48,903 nucleotides of DNA, from positions 1 to 48,903 of the forward strand of contig DAOUFY010000059.1 in NCBI GenBank assembly GCA_034429745.1, read 5' to 3'. The notes under the pieces are model-generated. The model did no database searches, was not told the origin of the DNA, and saw only the letters and a list, made by a program, of their open reading frames with translations. The translations under genes were made by a program, and so were the position numbers. The DNA is from JBAXBF01 sp034429745 (GTDB taxonomy: Bacteria > Chloroflexota > Anaerolineae > Anaerolineales > DRKV01). Shown here piece by piece: positions 1 through 8,089 of the stretch (positions within the stretch are counted from its first letter, which is position 1; every line of letters begins with the position of its first letter).

Positions 1-600
1 AGATTATTGGGGGGTTTAGGCGGGTCGGTGAAGGCAGCTAAATTTGGCTGCTTTGCAGGAATTAGTATAAGTTTGCTTTTTTATCTGATTGGCATGGAAA
101 GGGTTGTAGTTTTTCCGAGATCAATCGGTGAAGGTGCTCCTTATGGTGCCGGGGGAGAGTATGCTCAATGGTTAAATGAGTCTGCCTCAGCAGAAATACC
201 TTATTTGTTAAAAACGGTGGAAGATATAGCCGAATGGGAAAATGGCCATCGGCGTTTTATTGATATAGCGGTAATAAACCCGCAACTAGATTGTCCTGCT
301 TGTCCTATGCCCCCGGCTTTAAATTGGGCATTAAGAGGTTTTAGCCAGGTAGTTTATTTTAACCAATTACCAAAAGAATTGAATAACAGCATTGTACTTA
401 CTTCAATGAAACAGCCTACACCAAATTTATCTTCAACATATCGTGGGCAAAGTTTTGCATTACTGACATACCCTGATTGGCAACAAGTGTCACTGATGTC
501 ATGGCTCAATTATCTTGTAGATCGGGAAGTGCCGGCATATCAAGAGCAATTTATCCTCTGGGTGAAAGATCAATTGCTTACAAAGAAGCTTAATGAATGA
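1..600 (+). CDS. C-terminal part of a membrane protein (5' truncated by window edge)
   Basis: The reading frame is open from base 1, so the TTG at base 7 is probably not the start; this is the tail of a longer protein. One hydrophobic segment lies near residues 13-30 of the visible part, followed by a soluble domain of about 165 residues with a Cys-rich patch (DCPACPMPP). The end of the protein, with a YPDW motif followed by a Trp-rich stretch and a WVKDQLL-type finish, recalls the tail of the large glycosyltransferase-like membrane proteins annotated as TIGR03663 in Chloroflexota and archaea. That resemblance is from memory and weak. The gene is followed after 49 nt by cmk on the same strand. 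Confidence 0.45.
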   Translation, partial: RLLGGLGGSVKAAKFGCFAGISISLLFYLIGMERVVVFPRSIGEGAPYGAGGEYAQWLNESASAEIPYLLKTVEDIAEWENGHRRFIDIAVINPQLDCPACPMPPALNWALRGFSQVVYFNQLPKELNNSIVLTSMKQPTPNLSSTYRGQSFALLTYPDWQQVSLMSWLNYLVDREVPAYQEQFILWVKDQLLTKKLNE

Positions 601-649
601 CAATGAAATTAACGTAATTAGAGTGCTTTATTATTGAAAAATAACCTTT

Positions 650-1342
650 ATGGAACATGACTATCCAATGATTATTGCTATAGATGGACCCGCAGCTTCT
701 GGCAAGACAACAGTCGGGCGAATGCTTGCTGAAAAGTTAGGGTATTTATTTTTTGATTCAGGGTTGTTATATCGAGCAGTAACGTGGGCTGCCATACAAC
801 AAAATATAGCCTGTGATGATGAAGACGCTTTAATTCTGCTGATTGATAAAATTGATTTAGATGTACGCTCTACACAGCGGGGAGGAAGACAGAGCGAAGA
901 TGTATTTATTGATGGAGAAGTAATTACAGAAAAACTTCACTCTCAAGAAGTAAGCGATCATGTTTCTGAAGTTGCTCGCCACCCTAAAGTACGGATGGCA
1001 ATCACAGGCATGAGCCGGAACCTAGGATTAAAAGGTAAAATTGTTATGGTCGGCAGAGATATTGGTACAGTTGTGCTGCCTGAAGCTGATTTGAAAATTT
1101 ACTTAGATGCTTCATTAGAGGAGCGAGCGCGGCGACGTTATGAAGAACAAAAGTCTAAAGGAGATCAAATAATTACCTTTGACGAGGTACTTCAAAATGT
1201 CAGAAAACGAGATGAGATTGATTCTCATCGAGCTGTTTCACCGCTCAAAGTAGCAGAGGATGCAATTGTCATTCAAACCGATGGGTTAAGTCCGGAACAA
1301 GTTATTGAGAAGATTTTTAAAATAATCAATCAGAGATCATAA
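650..1342 (+). CDS. cmk: Cytidylate kinase
   Basis: Phosphorylates CMP and dCMP with ATP in the cytoplasm, feeding CTP and dCTP synthesis. The 230-residue length is normal for bacterial Cmk. The P-loop GPAASGKT is at residues 13-20, followed by the typical DSGLLYRAVTW CMP-site segment; the conserved GRDIGTVVLP segment and the RRRYEEQ lid follow near residues 136-170. The start is uncertain: neither the ATG at 650 nor the in-frame ATG at 668 (residue 7) has a good SD. The stop is one base before the start of the downstream sensor kinase, so the two are almost certainly cotranscribed. Confidence 0.95.
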   Translation: MEHDYPMIIAIDGPAASGKTTVGRMLAEKLGYLFFDSGLLYRAVTWAAIQQNIACDDEDALILLIDKIDLDVRSTQRGGRQSEDVFIDGEVITEKLHSQEVSDHVSEVARHPKVRMAITGMSRNLGLKGKIVMVGRDIGTVVLPEADLKIYLDASLEERARRRYEEQKSKGDQIITFDEVLQNVRKRDEIDSHRAVSPLKVAEDAIVIQTDGLSPEQVIEKIFKIINQRS

Positions 1343-1343
1343 A

Positions 1344-4300
1344 ATGACCTTATTTTCATTACGCCCATATTTTGAAGTACCACCACACCTTTTTGGTTGG
1401 CTGTGGGGGGGAGTGCTGTGCTTAGTGCTCGTTCTTCTTTTACAGCGCTGGAAGCACTATCAAAAAAAGATGAGCATAAAGCTATGGGTATTGTTTGTAT
1501 TTCTAACGTTATTAACCCCGCTAACAAGTTTATATTTCGGGATCCGTTTGCCCTCTTTAGGTGCAATGCCCATAGCAGAGACAGCTCAACAGCCCATGGG
1601 TTATGCACTGATGTTTGGAGCAGCATTGCCGTGGTTTCTAGCAGCTGGTTTTTTAGGTCCCCTTTCCGCATCGTTTTTAGCAGCTATTTCTGGCATTATC
1701 TTAGGGTTATGGGATACCCATTTAATTTTCACTCCCTTAGAGTATGTATTTGTGGCTTTGTGTTTAAGCGCCGCGCTCCGCCAAAGATATAGAACCTGGG
1801 CATATCATTTTTTACGGTCGCCATTTATCGCCGGTGTTGCAACGTGTGTTGCCTACCCGATATTATTTGTTATTAACCGATTTTTTTATTCTCTGACGGG
1901 TTTTTCTTCAAATGAAGTATATAGTAGCCTTGAATATGCATTAAGCCATGTTTCTTCTGCTGCCATTGCCTTTGGCGTCAGTTTACTGTTGGCTGCAATA
2001 ATCGCACAGGTTGTTGCAACCTTTTTCTCTCAAACCTGGGGACATGATGCTCCTTTAAGCCCGGCGCCCTTTGAGCAAAGCATAGAAGTATGGTTTTTTT
2101 ATTCTTTGTTACCCTTTTTATTGATTATCGTAGCTTTTTGGGTCGGCGGAATATGGTTATTGGTTACGAACAATATTCAACAAAACCTTTTAGGTAGGCT
2201 GGAAAGTTCTGCTCAAATAATTTGTGATAACCTCAACAGTTACATTGTCGAAGGCAACAAACTTATTGAAGAGTATGTGAGTGATGATCGTTTTTACTTA
2301 ACCCCTTTGGTACCTGAGAAAGATTCTTCAATACCTAGTTTACCTGATGAAGCTGCTTTGAAGCTAATACTGCAGGAAAAAGCTGTAGCTAGCCCATTTT
2401 TCGACCAATTTATCTTTTTGAATAAACATGGAATAATTTCAGCAAGTTTCATTCGGCAAAAATCTTCACTCCCACTCATTATATCTAAAGAGGAACGTAT
2501 TCATGTTAATACTATACTCAATTCTGCAGATAAGGTAGATAAGTTAGCGCGATTCGTTACTCCTACGCTTGCTGAGGAGAAAGATGGGCAAACATATGCA
2601 TCTTTTATTGCACCTATTTTAGATGATGAGAGGAAAGTACGCGGGATATTAATCTGCCGCAGCGACATGACCACTAATCCATTGTTAAAGCCCGTAATTG
2701 GATTGCTTGGGAGTTTCAGTGATGTGAATGGATATGGGGCGCTGATTGACAACAAAGGTCAGATATTGATGCACCCGGATAAGCAGTATATTTTCCAAGT
2801 TCATCAGTTACCACAGGCAGAAACGGAAAAATCACTAGCTATAGGCGAGGGTGTTGATGGTAAGAATTATTATATCTTTTGGCGTTTTGTCAATCCGCAA
2901 GTTCCATGGAAAGTAATATTCGCCGTACCGCAGCGATATATACAAACAGATAGTGTACGGTTTGTTCTATTTTTTATGCTGATGGTAGTATTGGGGGCAA
3001 TTCTCAGCCTATTCGTTATTCGGCAGGGGTTAAGAAAAATAGTGGTTTCGTTGCATACGTTTGCAATCCAAACAGAGCAAATTTCCCAAGGAGAATTTAA
3101 TTCGCATGAATCGCTGGATGTCATCAACTCGTTGGGTGAGGATAACGAAATAGGACAGTTAAAACGTTCCTTTGAAAATATGCGCCGGAGATTGAAAGAA
3201 CGATTAGAAGAGTTAAACCAATTGCTTTTCGTAAGCCAAAAAGTTGCTGCCACGCTTGATATACGGGAAGCTATGCTTCCAATATTGGAAGCAATATTAA
3301 CTAGCGGTGCTGATGTGGCGCGGGTTGTTTTTCAAGAAACCTTTGATGAAGATGAGGAATATTCAATCACCAAAAGCGAAAGATTGGGCGTCGGCAATAG
3401 CAATGAAGATTTTTCTTTTCTAGATAATTCCTTGACTCAATTGCTTCAAGAAAAAGATTATGTTATTTTGACGAATCTATCTCGAATAAGTATTCTCAAT
3501 GTATCAGCACCGCAACATGGGGAATTAAAGTATCCTGCCATGGTTGTTGCTTTTGCATTACGGCATAAAGGCAAGTTTTATGGAACACTATGGGTCGGTT
3601 ATATGCAGGCTAGACAAGTAACAGAAGAAGATGAGGAATTTAGATTTATGCGGACCTTAATTAGCTTGGCTTCTGTGGCAGCTGCAAATACCAAGCTGTT
3701 CCATAATGCCGAAGTTAGACGGCAGCGGTTAGAAGCTATCTTATCATCTAGTCCTGATCCTGTTTTTGTAACAGATCAAAACAATAGACTGCTATTCATC
3801 AATGCAGCTGCAGTTCGAGCATTAAAAGATCCGAAGTTGCCCCCAGGAAGTTTAAGCAATCTTACACCAAAGACAGGTGAGAGTGTGGTGGATGTCATTA
3901 AGCATGATAAGTTAGTAGATTTCTTGATACATCCTGTGGATGATGTGAGAACAGCAGAAATCCGATTGCCCGACAGACGGATATATGTTGGTACAGTAAC
4001 GTCAATCAAGACGGGACAAGAGAAAATTGGGCGGGTATGCGTGTTAAAAGATATTACGTCCTACAAAGAGTTAGATTCTTTGAAATCTGAATTTGTATCA
4101 ACAGTCAGTCATGACTTGCGATCGCCGCTTACGATTATTCAAGGCTATTTATCTATGTTAGATGTCGTTGGCAGCTTGAATGAATATCAGATGGAATATG
4201 TGAGTAAAATCGGTGTCAATATTGAGCAAATGCTAAAAATGATTAATGAGATTTTAGATTTAGATCGGATTGAAAGCAGCCGCGGAATACAATATGAAAA

Positions 4301-4808
4301 AATAGCAGCTCAGGAAATGATAAATGCGGTAGCAAAAGATTTTCACATTCTCGCCGCGCAAAAGCAGATAGAACTTTCTACAGAAGGCAACTTTGAAGAA
4401 GAGCTGAATTTCTGGGCGGATGGACTCTTGATGAAACAAGCTTTGCATAATCTTGTTGACAATGCTATTAAGTTCACCCCGGTAAATGGGAAGATAAAAA
4501 TTTCAGTCGAACAACAACATGATGAGATTGTGTTTTCTGTTAGCGATAATGGCATTGGAATTGCCCCCATTGATCAAGCCCGCTTATTTGACAAATTTTA
4601 TAAAGTTGAGAGGGTGAATTACAACAGAGAAGAAGATAAGGCTACAGAAATCTCACCGATGCAGATGTGGAAACCTAGTGTAGGCTTAGGATTAGCCATT
4701 GTGAAATCAATAGCCGAACGTCATCAGGGTAGGGTTTGGGTGGAAAGCAGATTAGGGAAAGGATCTACTTTTTATTTTGCCATTCCTATGCAAGCTCATG
4801 CTGAATGA
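1344..4808 (+). CDS. Large multi-domain membrane sensor histidine kinase
   Basis: 1154-residue hybrid-free histidine kinase. Residues about 15-235 form a polytopic N-terminal membrane region of six or seven helices. Another helix (about 251-276) precedes an extracytoplasmic sensor of about 260 residues that looks like a Cache-type domain (GALIDNKGQILMHPDK near 465-480). A final helix is at 540-560. The cytoplasmic part holds a HAMP-like linker (561-625), a GAF-like domain (630-790), a PAS domain (about 795-905), HisKA with the phospho-acceptor His923 in VSHDLRSPL, and HATPase with the N box LVDNAIKF (1037-1044), DNGIGI (1068-1073) and GLGLAIV (1114-1120). The ATP lid carries an unusual charged insertion (about 1090-1111). 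No response regulator is adjacent; the OmpR-type regulator at 8.1-8.8 kb is a possible partner. The ligand is unknown. Confidence 0.92.
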   Translation: MTLFSLRPYFEVPPHLFGWLWGGVLCLVLVLLLQRWKHYQKKMSIKLWVLFVFLTLLTPLTSLYFGIRLPSLGAMPIAETAQQPMGYALMFGAALPWFLAAGFLGPLSASFLAAISGIILGLWDTHLIFTPLEYVFVALCLSAALRQRYRTWAYHFLRSPFIAGVATCVAYPILFVINRFFYSLTGFSSNEVYSSLEYALSHVSSAAIAFGVSLLLAAIIAQVVATFFSQTWGHDAPLSPAPFEQSIEVWFFYSLLPFLLIIVAFWVGGIWLLVTNNIQQNLLGRLESSAQIICDNLNSYIVEGNKLIEEYVSDDRFYLTPLVPEKDSSIPSLPDEAALKLILQEKAVASPFFDQFIFLNKHGIISASFIRQKSSLPLIISKEERIHVNTILNSADKVDKLARFVTPTLAEEKDGQTYASFIAPILDDERKVRGILICRSDMTTNPLLKPVIGLLGSFSDVNGYGALIDNKGQILMHPDKQYIFQVHQLPQAETEKSLAIGEGVDGKNYYIFWRFVNPQVPWKVIFAVPQRYIQTDSVRFVLFFMLMVVLGAILSLFVIRQGLRKIVVSLHTFAIQTEQISQGEFNSHESLDVINSLGEDNEIGQLKRSFENMRRRLKERLEELNQLLFVSQKVAATLDIREAMLPILEAILTSGADVARVVFQETFDEDEEYSITKSERLGVGNSNEDFSFLDNSLTQLLQEKDYVILTNLSRISILNVSAPQHGELKYPAMVVAFALRHKGKFYGTLWVGYMQARQVTEEDEEFRFMRTLISLASVAAANTKLFHNAEVRRQRLEAILSSSPDPVFVTDQNNRLLFINAAAVRALKDPKLPPGSLSNLTPKTGESVVDVIKHDKLVDFLIHPVDDVRTAEIRLPDRRIYVGTVTSIKTGQEKIGRVCVLKDITSYKELDSLKSEFVSTVSHDLRSPLTIIQGYLSMLDVVGSLNEYQMEYVSKIGVNIEQMLKMINEILDLDRIESSRGIQYEKIAAQEMINAVAKDFHILAAQKQIELSTEGNFEEELNFWADGLLMKQALHNLVDNAIKFTPVNGKIKISVEQQHDEIVFSVSDNGIGIAPIDQARLFDKFYKVERVNYNREEDKATEISPMQMWKPSVGLGLAIVKSIAERHQGRVWVESRLGKGSTFYFAIPMQAHAE

Positions 4809-4838
4809 AGAGAAGAGAAAGGAATGTAAAAACTAGAA

Positions 4839-4854
4839 AAGGCAAAAAAGCCTT
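4839..4854 (+). terminator. Weak stem-loop after the sensor kinase gene
   Basis: AAGGC and GCCTT can pair around a 6-nt A loop about 30 nt after the kinase stop. It is followed by GCAAAATTTTC. The stem is only 5 bp, so termination would be weak; its right arm overlaps the -35 box proposed for rpsF. Confidence 0.25.
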
Positions 4855-4880
4855 GCAAAATTTTCATTTTGTGTTAAACT
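4853..4880 (+). promoter_or_regulatory. Putative sigma-70-type promoter of rpsF-rpsR
   Basis: A -35 box TTGCAA at 4853-4858 and a -10 box TAAACT at 4875-4880 are separated by 16 nt. Transcription would begin near 4887, giving a leader of about 90 nt that contains both hairpins described below. Confidence 0.55.
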
Positions 4881-4890
4881 AGTGATTTGA

Positions 4891-4920
4891 ACCACGCATT
4901 TATCGTGCGTGGTTTTATTT
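4891..4920 (+). promoter_or_regulatory. Leader hairpin 1 of rpsF, terminator-like
   Basis: ACCACGCA (4891-4898) and TGCGTGGT (4906-4913) form a perfect 8-bp stem with a 7-nt loop, followed by a T-rich run (TTTTATTT). It lies only about 10 nt downstream of the putative -10 box, so it would sit at the very 5' end of the transcript. It could be an intrinsic terminator for upstream transcription or an attenuator in the ribosomal-protein leader. Confidence 0.5.
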
Positions 4921-4950
4921 CCGCCTATGCTTTAGCGCAACGGCATAGGT
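4921..4950 (+). promoter_or_regulatory. Leader hairpin 2 of rpsF, candidate S6:S18 binding site
   Basis: CCTATGC (4924-4930) pairs with GCATAGG (4943-4949) around a 12-nt loop. CCG (4921-4923) lies directly 5' of the stem, and a CGG lies in the loop/stem junction (4941-4943). Autoregulatory leaders that bind the S6:S18 complex are known from rpsF operons of many bacteria and contain a conserved CCG. Whether this hairpin fits that family was not tested. Confidence 0.4.
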
Positions 4951-4976
4951 AATCCCAAGGAAAGGAGGTAACAATT

Positions 4977-5267
4977 ATGCGCGCCTATGAGTTAACTTTT
5001 ATTACACACCCTGAGCTAGACAAAGACAGCATCAATGAACTTATTGAGCGGGTAAAAGGGTGGATTACTACTGCGGGGGGACAAATAACCAAAGTTGATC
5101 CGTGGGGTAAAAGAACACTCGCTTATCCAATCCGTAAGCAAAAAGAAGGGCATTATGTCTTTATGGAATTTGAAATGCCCCCAAGTTTTAGCGCCGAGCT
5201 GGAACGAAATTTGCGCTTTGTTGAAGCGATTATGCGCTTTCTCCTGATATTAAAAGACAAAGCATAA
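4977..5267 (+). CDS. rpsF: 30S ribosomal protein S6
   Basis: S6 binds the central domain of 16S rRNA as a heterodimer with S18. The 96-residue protein begins MRAYELTFI and carries the family's alpha/beta pattern, including the segment DPWGKRTLAYPIRKQKEGHY and the C-terminal RNLRFVEAIMRFLL. A strong SD (AAAGGAGG, about 7 nt upstream) fixes the ATG. rpsR follows after a 118-nt gap rather than after ssb, which commonly sits between these genes. Confidence 0.97.
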   Translation: MRAYELTFITHPELDKDSINELIERVKGWITTAGGQITKVDPWGKRTLAYPIRKQKEGHYVFMEFEMPPSFSAELERNLRFVEAIMRFLLILKDKA

Positions 5268-5277
5268 TTCGCAGAGA

Positions 5278-5295
5278 AATTGTAAGGGAACAATT
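5278..5295 (+). repeat. Small inverted repeat in the rpsF-rpsR spacer
   Basis: AATTGT (5278-5283) and ACAATT (5290-5295) pair around AAGGGA, 11 nt after the rpsF stop. The stem is short and AT-rich with no U-run. The rest of the 118-nt spacer (5268-5385) shows no open reading frame of note and nothing resembling ssb. Confidence 0.3.
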
Positions 5296-5385
5296 CAACT
5301 AGAAAATTTTACTTACGAAAGGTGTTTTTCATTAAGACGCAACTCAAAAAATAGTAAACACTTTTCTATCTAAGGAGATAAGGTG

Positions 5386-5664
5386 ATGGATTACGATGAT
5401 GAACTTCAAATGATGGATGAAGAAGGTGGAAGAGGAGCCGTTGCAGGAAGAAGATTTTTTGCTCCTCCACCGCGAACATGCGATTGCAAGGATATTGATT
5501 ATAAAAACCCTGAGCGGTTGAAGCGGTTTCTGCATGAAAACAGCAAAATAAGACCAAGAAGGCAAACCGGCCTTTGTGCCAAATGCCAAAGAAAACTTGC
5601 TCGTGAAATAAAAAGAGCACGCCATTTAGCACTGCTTCCATTTGTGGGCGACTTGACCCATTAA
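5386..5664 (+). CDS. rpsR: 30S ribosomal protein S18, cysteine-containing form
   Basis: S18 pairs with S6 on 16S rRNA. The core is recognisable from IDYKNPERLKRFL, TGLCAKCQRKLAREIKRAR and HLALLPFV. Four Cys (CDC near residue 33 and CAKC near 66) suggest the zinc-binding form, although the first pair is spaced by one residue rather than the usual two. The N-terminus has an acidic extension (DYDDELQMMDEEGG) before the conserved RRFFAPPP. Two starts are possible: GTG at 5383 and ATG at 5386. The ATG is chosen because it lies 8 nt from the AAGGAG SD. The foldase gene starts 15 nt downstream. Confidence 0.95.
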   Translation: MDYDDELQMMDEEGGRGAVAGRRFFAPPPRTCDCKDIDYKNPERLKRFLHENSKIRPRRQTGLCAKCQRKLAREIKRARHLALLPFVGDLTH

Positions 5665-5679
5665 TGAGGTTTCACAATT

Positions 5680-6969
5680 ATGCCACCTGCCCAACCTATT
5701 CAACCAACAAAGAAACATCTAGCTAAAGTAGAAAGAGAACGACGAGCAAAGCGGGCTTTGCTTATTGGCAGTGGGGTAGTTTTTTTGGCTATCATTGGTG
5801 TGATAGTCTATGGTATTTTGCAAACGCAATACTTGCCGCCTATTCAACCTGTTGCGATTGTCAATGGTGAGGAGATAAAAACCAAAGATTTCCAGGCACG
5901 TGTTCGATATGAACGCAATAATTTGGTGAGGCAATACCAGAACATTTACCAAACCATGCAAACTGTTGGCAATAATGAAGATATTCAAAAATACTTCAAG
6001 CAAAATCTTGATGAAATAAAATCTCAATTGGATATCCAACAATTGGGTGAGAGAATGCTTGAAACGATGATAGCCGATACATTGATTCGTCAAGAAGCTG
6101 CTAAGCGGGGAATTGAGGTATCAGAAGAGGAGGTTGATAAGGCAATTCAAGAAGAATTTGGCTTTTTCCCCACTGGGCAACCTACTTCAACATCAACATC
6201 ATTCCCCACAATGATTCCTACATCAACATTATCAGCTTTGCAAAAGACGTTAGTGCCTGAATTTACGCCAACACTTACACCCACTGAAGCAATCACTGCA
6301 ACTCCAACGAATACACCTACCCAAACCTTAATTCCTTCTCCAACTTCTGTTCCTTCTATTACTCCTACACCGACAGTATATACTTTGGAAAAGTATAAGA
6401 GAGATTATCAATATGTTGTGGAGACTTATAAAAGAGACGCAGATTTTTCAGAAGAAGAATTGAGAGAATTGGTAAGGACAGAATTGCTGAAAAATAAGCT
6501 GATGGATGCTGTAACAAAGGATATGCCGGTAACCCAAGAAAAAGTATGGGCAAGGCATATTCTAGTAAAAGATGAAACAGCAGCTCAAAATGTTCTTAAG
6601 CGACTACAAGCCGGTGAAGATTGGTATAAAGTTACAAAAGAAGTCTCAGAGGATACTGGGTCTAAAGATAATGGGGGAGATTTAGGCTGGTTTGGGAGAG
6701 GTGTAATGATCAAGGAATTTGAGGATGCTGCTTTTAATCTGAAGGTAGGTGAAATAAGCAAACCAGTTAAAACCACCTATGGATGGCATATTATTCAATG
6801 CCTTGGTCATGAAAATCGGTCGCTTAATGCTTACGAATATCAACAAGCAAAAACAACCGAATTTCAGAAGTTTTTAGAGAAACTTCGTAAGGAAGCAGAT
6901 GTCAAGATATTTGACTACTGGAAAGAACGGGTGCCAACGACTCCGGCTTTGCCTGAGGGTATTTCATAA
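5680..6969 (+). CDS. Membrane-anchored PpiC/SurA-type peptidyl-prolyl isomerase
   Basis: Likely an extracytoplasmic foldase that catalyses prolyl isomerisation of exported proteins. The 429-residue protein has a basic N-terminus, one membrane anchor (about 27-47), then a SurA-like N-terminal chaperone region (about 55-160) beginning PVAIVNGEEI. This region is interrupted by a linker of about 70 residues made almost only of Thr, Pro and Ser (about 165-233); the helical chaperone region resumes at YTLEKYKRDYQY. The parvulin (PpiC) domain spans about 289-380, with RHILVKDE, GGDLGWFGRG and YGWHIIQ. An intrinsic terminator follows at 6983. It is in the rpsF-rpsR transcription unit (15 nt after rpsR). 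Confidence 0.9.
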   Translation: MPPAQPIQPTKKHLAKVERERRAKRALLIGSGVVFLAIIGVIVYGILQTQYLPPIQPVAIVNGEEIKTKDFQARVRYERNNLVRQYQNIYQTMQTVGNNEDIQKYFKQNLDEIKSQLDIQQLGERMLETMIADTLIRQEAAKRGIEVSEEEVDKAIQEEFGFFPTGQPTSTSTSFPTMIPTSTLSALQKTLVPEFTPTLTPTEAITATPTNTPTQTLIPSPTSVPSITPTPTVYTLEKYKRDYQYVVETYKRDADFSEEELRELVRTELLKNKLMDAVTKDMPVTQEKVWARHILVKDETAAQNVLKRLQAGEDWYKVTKEVSEDTGSKDNGGDLGWFGRGVMIKEFEDAAFNLKVGEISKPVKTTYGWHIIQCLGHENRSLNAYEYQQAKTTEFQKFLEKLRKEADVKIFDYWKERVPTTPALPEGIS

Positions 6970-6982
6970 AACTTCTAACATT

Positions 6983-7012
6983 GCCCCCTGAAATTATACA
7001 GGGGGCTTTTTC
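6983..7012 (+). terminator. Intrinsic terminator after the PpiC-type gene
   Basis: GCCCCCTG (6983-6990) and CAGGGGGC (6999-7006) form a perfect 8-bp GC-rich stem around an 8-nt AT loop, followed directly by TTTTTCT. This is the clearest intrinsic terminator in the window and ends the rpsF-rpsR-ppiC unit. Confidence 0.9.
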
Positions 7013-7025
7013 TATCATTTCCACG

Positions 7026-7493
7026 ATGGTTATGAAAAAAATTGTGTTGATGTTTATCAGTCTAGTAGTAGGGTTAATTGGAGTAGCGATCGTTGCTGTT
7101 CTGTTTTTATTTTATCGGGCGACCTCGCCTATAACCAAAGAAGCACAGGTAATGGTTACAATTATACATGTTCCAACACCAACTGCTACAGAGGAAGTTG
7201 AACCAGAATTAAACCCAACGGCAATGACAACAGCGGATGTTTCAAGTGAAGAAAATAATATACAAATCAATAGTGTGGTTCAAGTAAAAGGGACACAAGG
7301 GGAAGGTTTGCGTCTGAGAGAGAAACCTGGGTTAGGCAATACAATTCTTTCCTTAGCTTATGAGGCAGAGACATTTATTGTCTTGGATGGACCTCAGCAA
7401 GCAGATGGTTTTCGTTGGTGGTATATCGTTGACTTTTCCAATGAAAAACGGAGAGGTTGGGCAGCTGAAAATTATTTGCAACTTATCGAGTGA
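7026..7493 (+). CDS. Membrane-anchored SH3b-domain protein
   Basis: 155 residues from the ATG at 7026 (an ATG at 7032 is equally possible). One N-terminal membrane helix (about residues 5-27) is followed by a Thr/Pro/Glu-rich spacer and a bacterial SH3-like domain (about 82-153) with the pattern GLRLREKPGLGNTIL, RWWYIVD and RGWAAENYLQLIE. Such domains commonly bind cell-wall peptides, so an envelope role is likely. The frame is open further upstream, but that extension would begin inside the terminator hairpin and is not used. No good SD is visible. Confidence 0.7.
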   Translation: MVMKKIVLMFISLVVGLIGVAIVAVLFLFYRATSPITKEAQVMVTIIHVPTPTATEEVEPELNPTAMTTADVSSEENNIQINSVVQVKGTQGEGLRLREKPGLGNTILSLAYEAETFIVLDGPQQADGFRWWYIVDFSNEKRRGWAAENYLQLIE

Positions 7494-7522
7494 ATTTTGG
7501 TAAAATAGAAAAAGAGGAAAGG

Positions 7523-8089
7523 ATGGCTGATCAACATCAATTCTTTTTTGAGTTGGCTGAAAGGACCTACCTGCGCTTTCAGGTAGCTGATGTTTTAATG
7601 CAATGCTTTGAGTTGAAAAATAGTGAACCGTTGTATCGGTTTATTGAGGAATTAATATTGCCAGGACCTCATCCAGTAGTGGATTTACAAGAGGTGCTAT
7701 CTGAAGCCAACCGAAAACGCATAGAACTTCAGGATGAAATGCGGCAAATCATTGTAGAGGTAAATCAGGAAAACCAAGGATCTGGTATTAAAGTGGAAGG
7801 ATTAGTTGACCTCCTAGCTCTTGAGGTGATGACATCCTCGCAGAGTGAAATAAATCCAACAGAAGAACAAGCCGAGTTGGAGGGACTGGGAGAAGGCATT
7901 ATATATCCTGCCAAAGAAAGAAATATCAAAATCAATAAAATAATTGCAGAATATATGGAACTGTTCACACAAATTACTGTACTGCTGGATATTGAGCAGT
8001 ACTTAAAAGATTGGCTATGGGGAATGGCTTATGAAGCTTTTCATGAACAGTATCCTTTACTTCATAAAAGAATAAAATTTATTTTATGA
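7523..8089 (+). CDS. Uncharacterised protein
   Basis: 188 residues, not recognised. It is mostly helical and acidic, without membrane segments or signal peptide. The central part (about 55-110) has a repeated Glu/Gln-rich helical character, and the C-terminus is rich in aromatic residues (DWLWGMAYEAFHEQYPLL). The start is set at the ATG at 7523, preceded by AGAGGAAAGG; the GTG at 7490 overlaps the stop of the SH3b gene and has no SD. It overlaps the convergent response-regulator gene by 6 nt at the 3' end. Confidence 0.65.
   Translation: MADQHQFFFELAERTYLRFQVADVLMQCFELKNSEPLYRFIEELILPGPHPVVDLQEVLSEANRKRIELQDEMRQIIVEVNQENQGSGIKVEGLVDLLALEVMTSSQSEINPTEEQAELEGLGEGIIYPAKERNIKINKIIAEYMELFTQITVLLDIEQYLKDWLWGMAYEAFHEQYPLLHKRIKFIL

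Noticed and set aside
2501..3253. Minus-strand ORFs opposite the large sensor kinase
   Set aside because: Ser/Asn/Ile-rich translations typical of antisense frames; the plus-strand protein has continuous domains across the region.
6165..6385. Thr/Pro-coding tract as a DNA-level tandem repeat
   Set aside because: The codons vary and no fixed period is kept, so it is protein low complexity, not a satellite.
6981..7025. N-terminal extension of the SH3b gene from a TTG at 6981
   Set aside because: It would start inside the intrinsic terminator hairpin and has no SD; ATGs at 7026 and 7032 begin a normal signal-anchor sequence.
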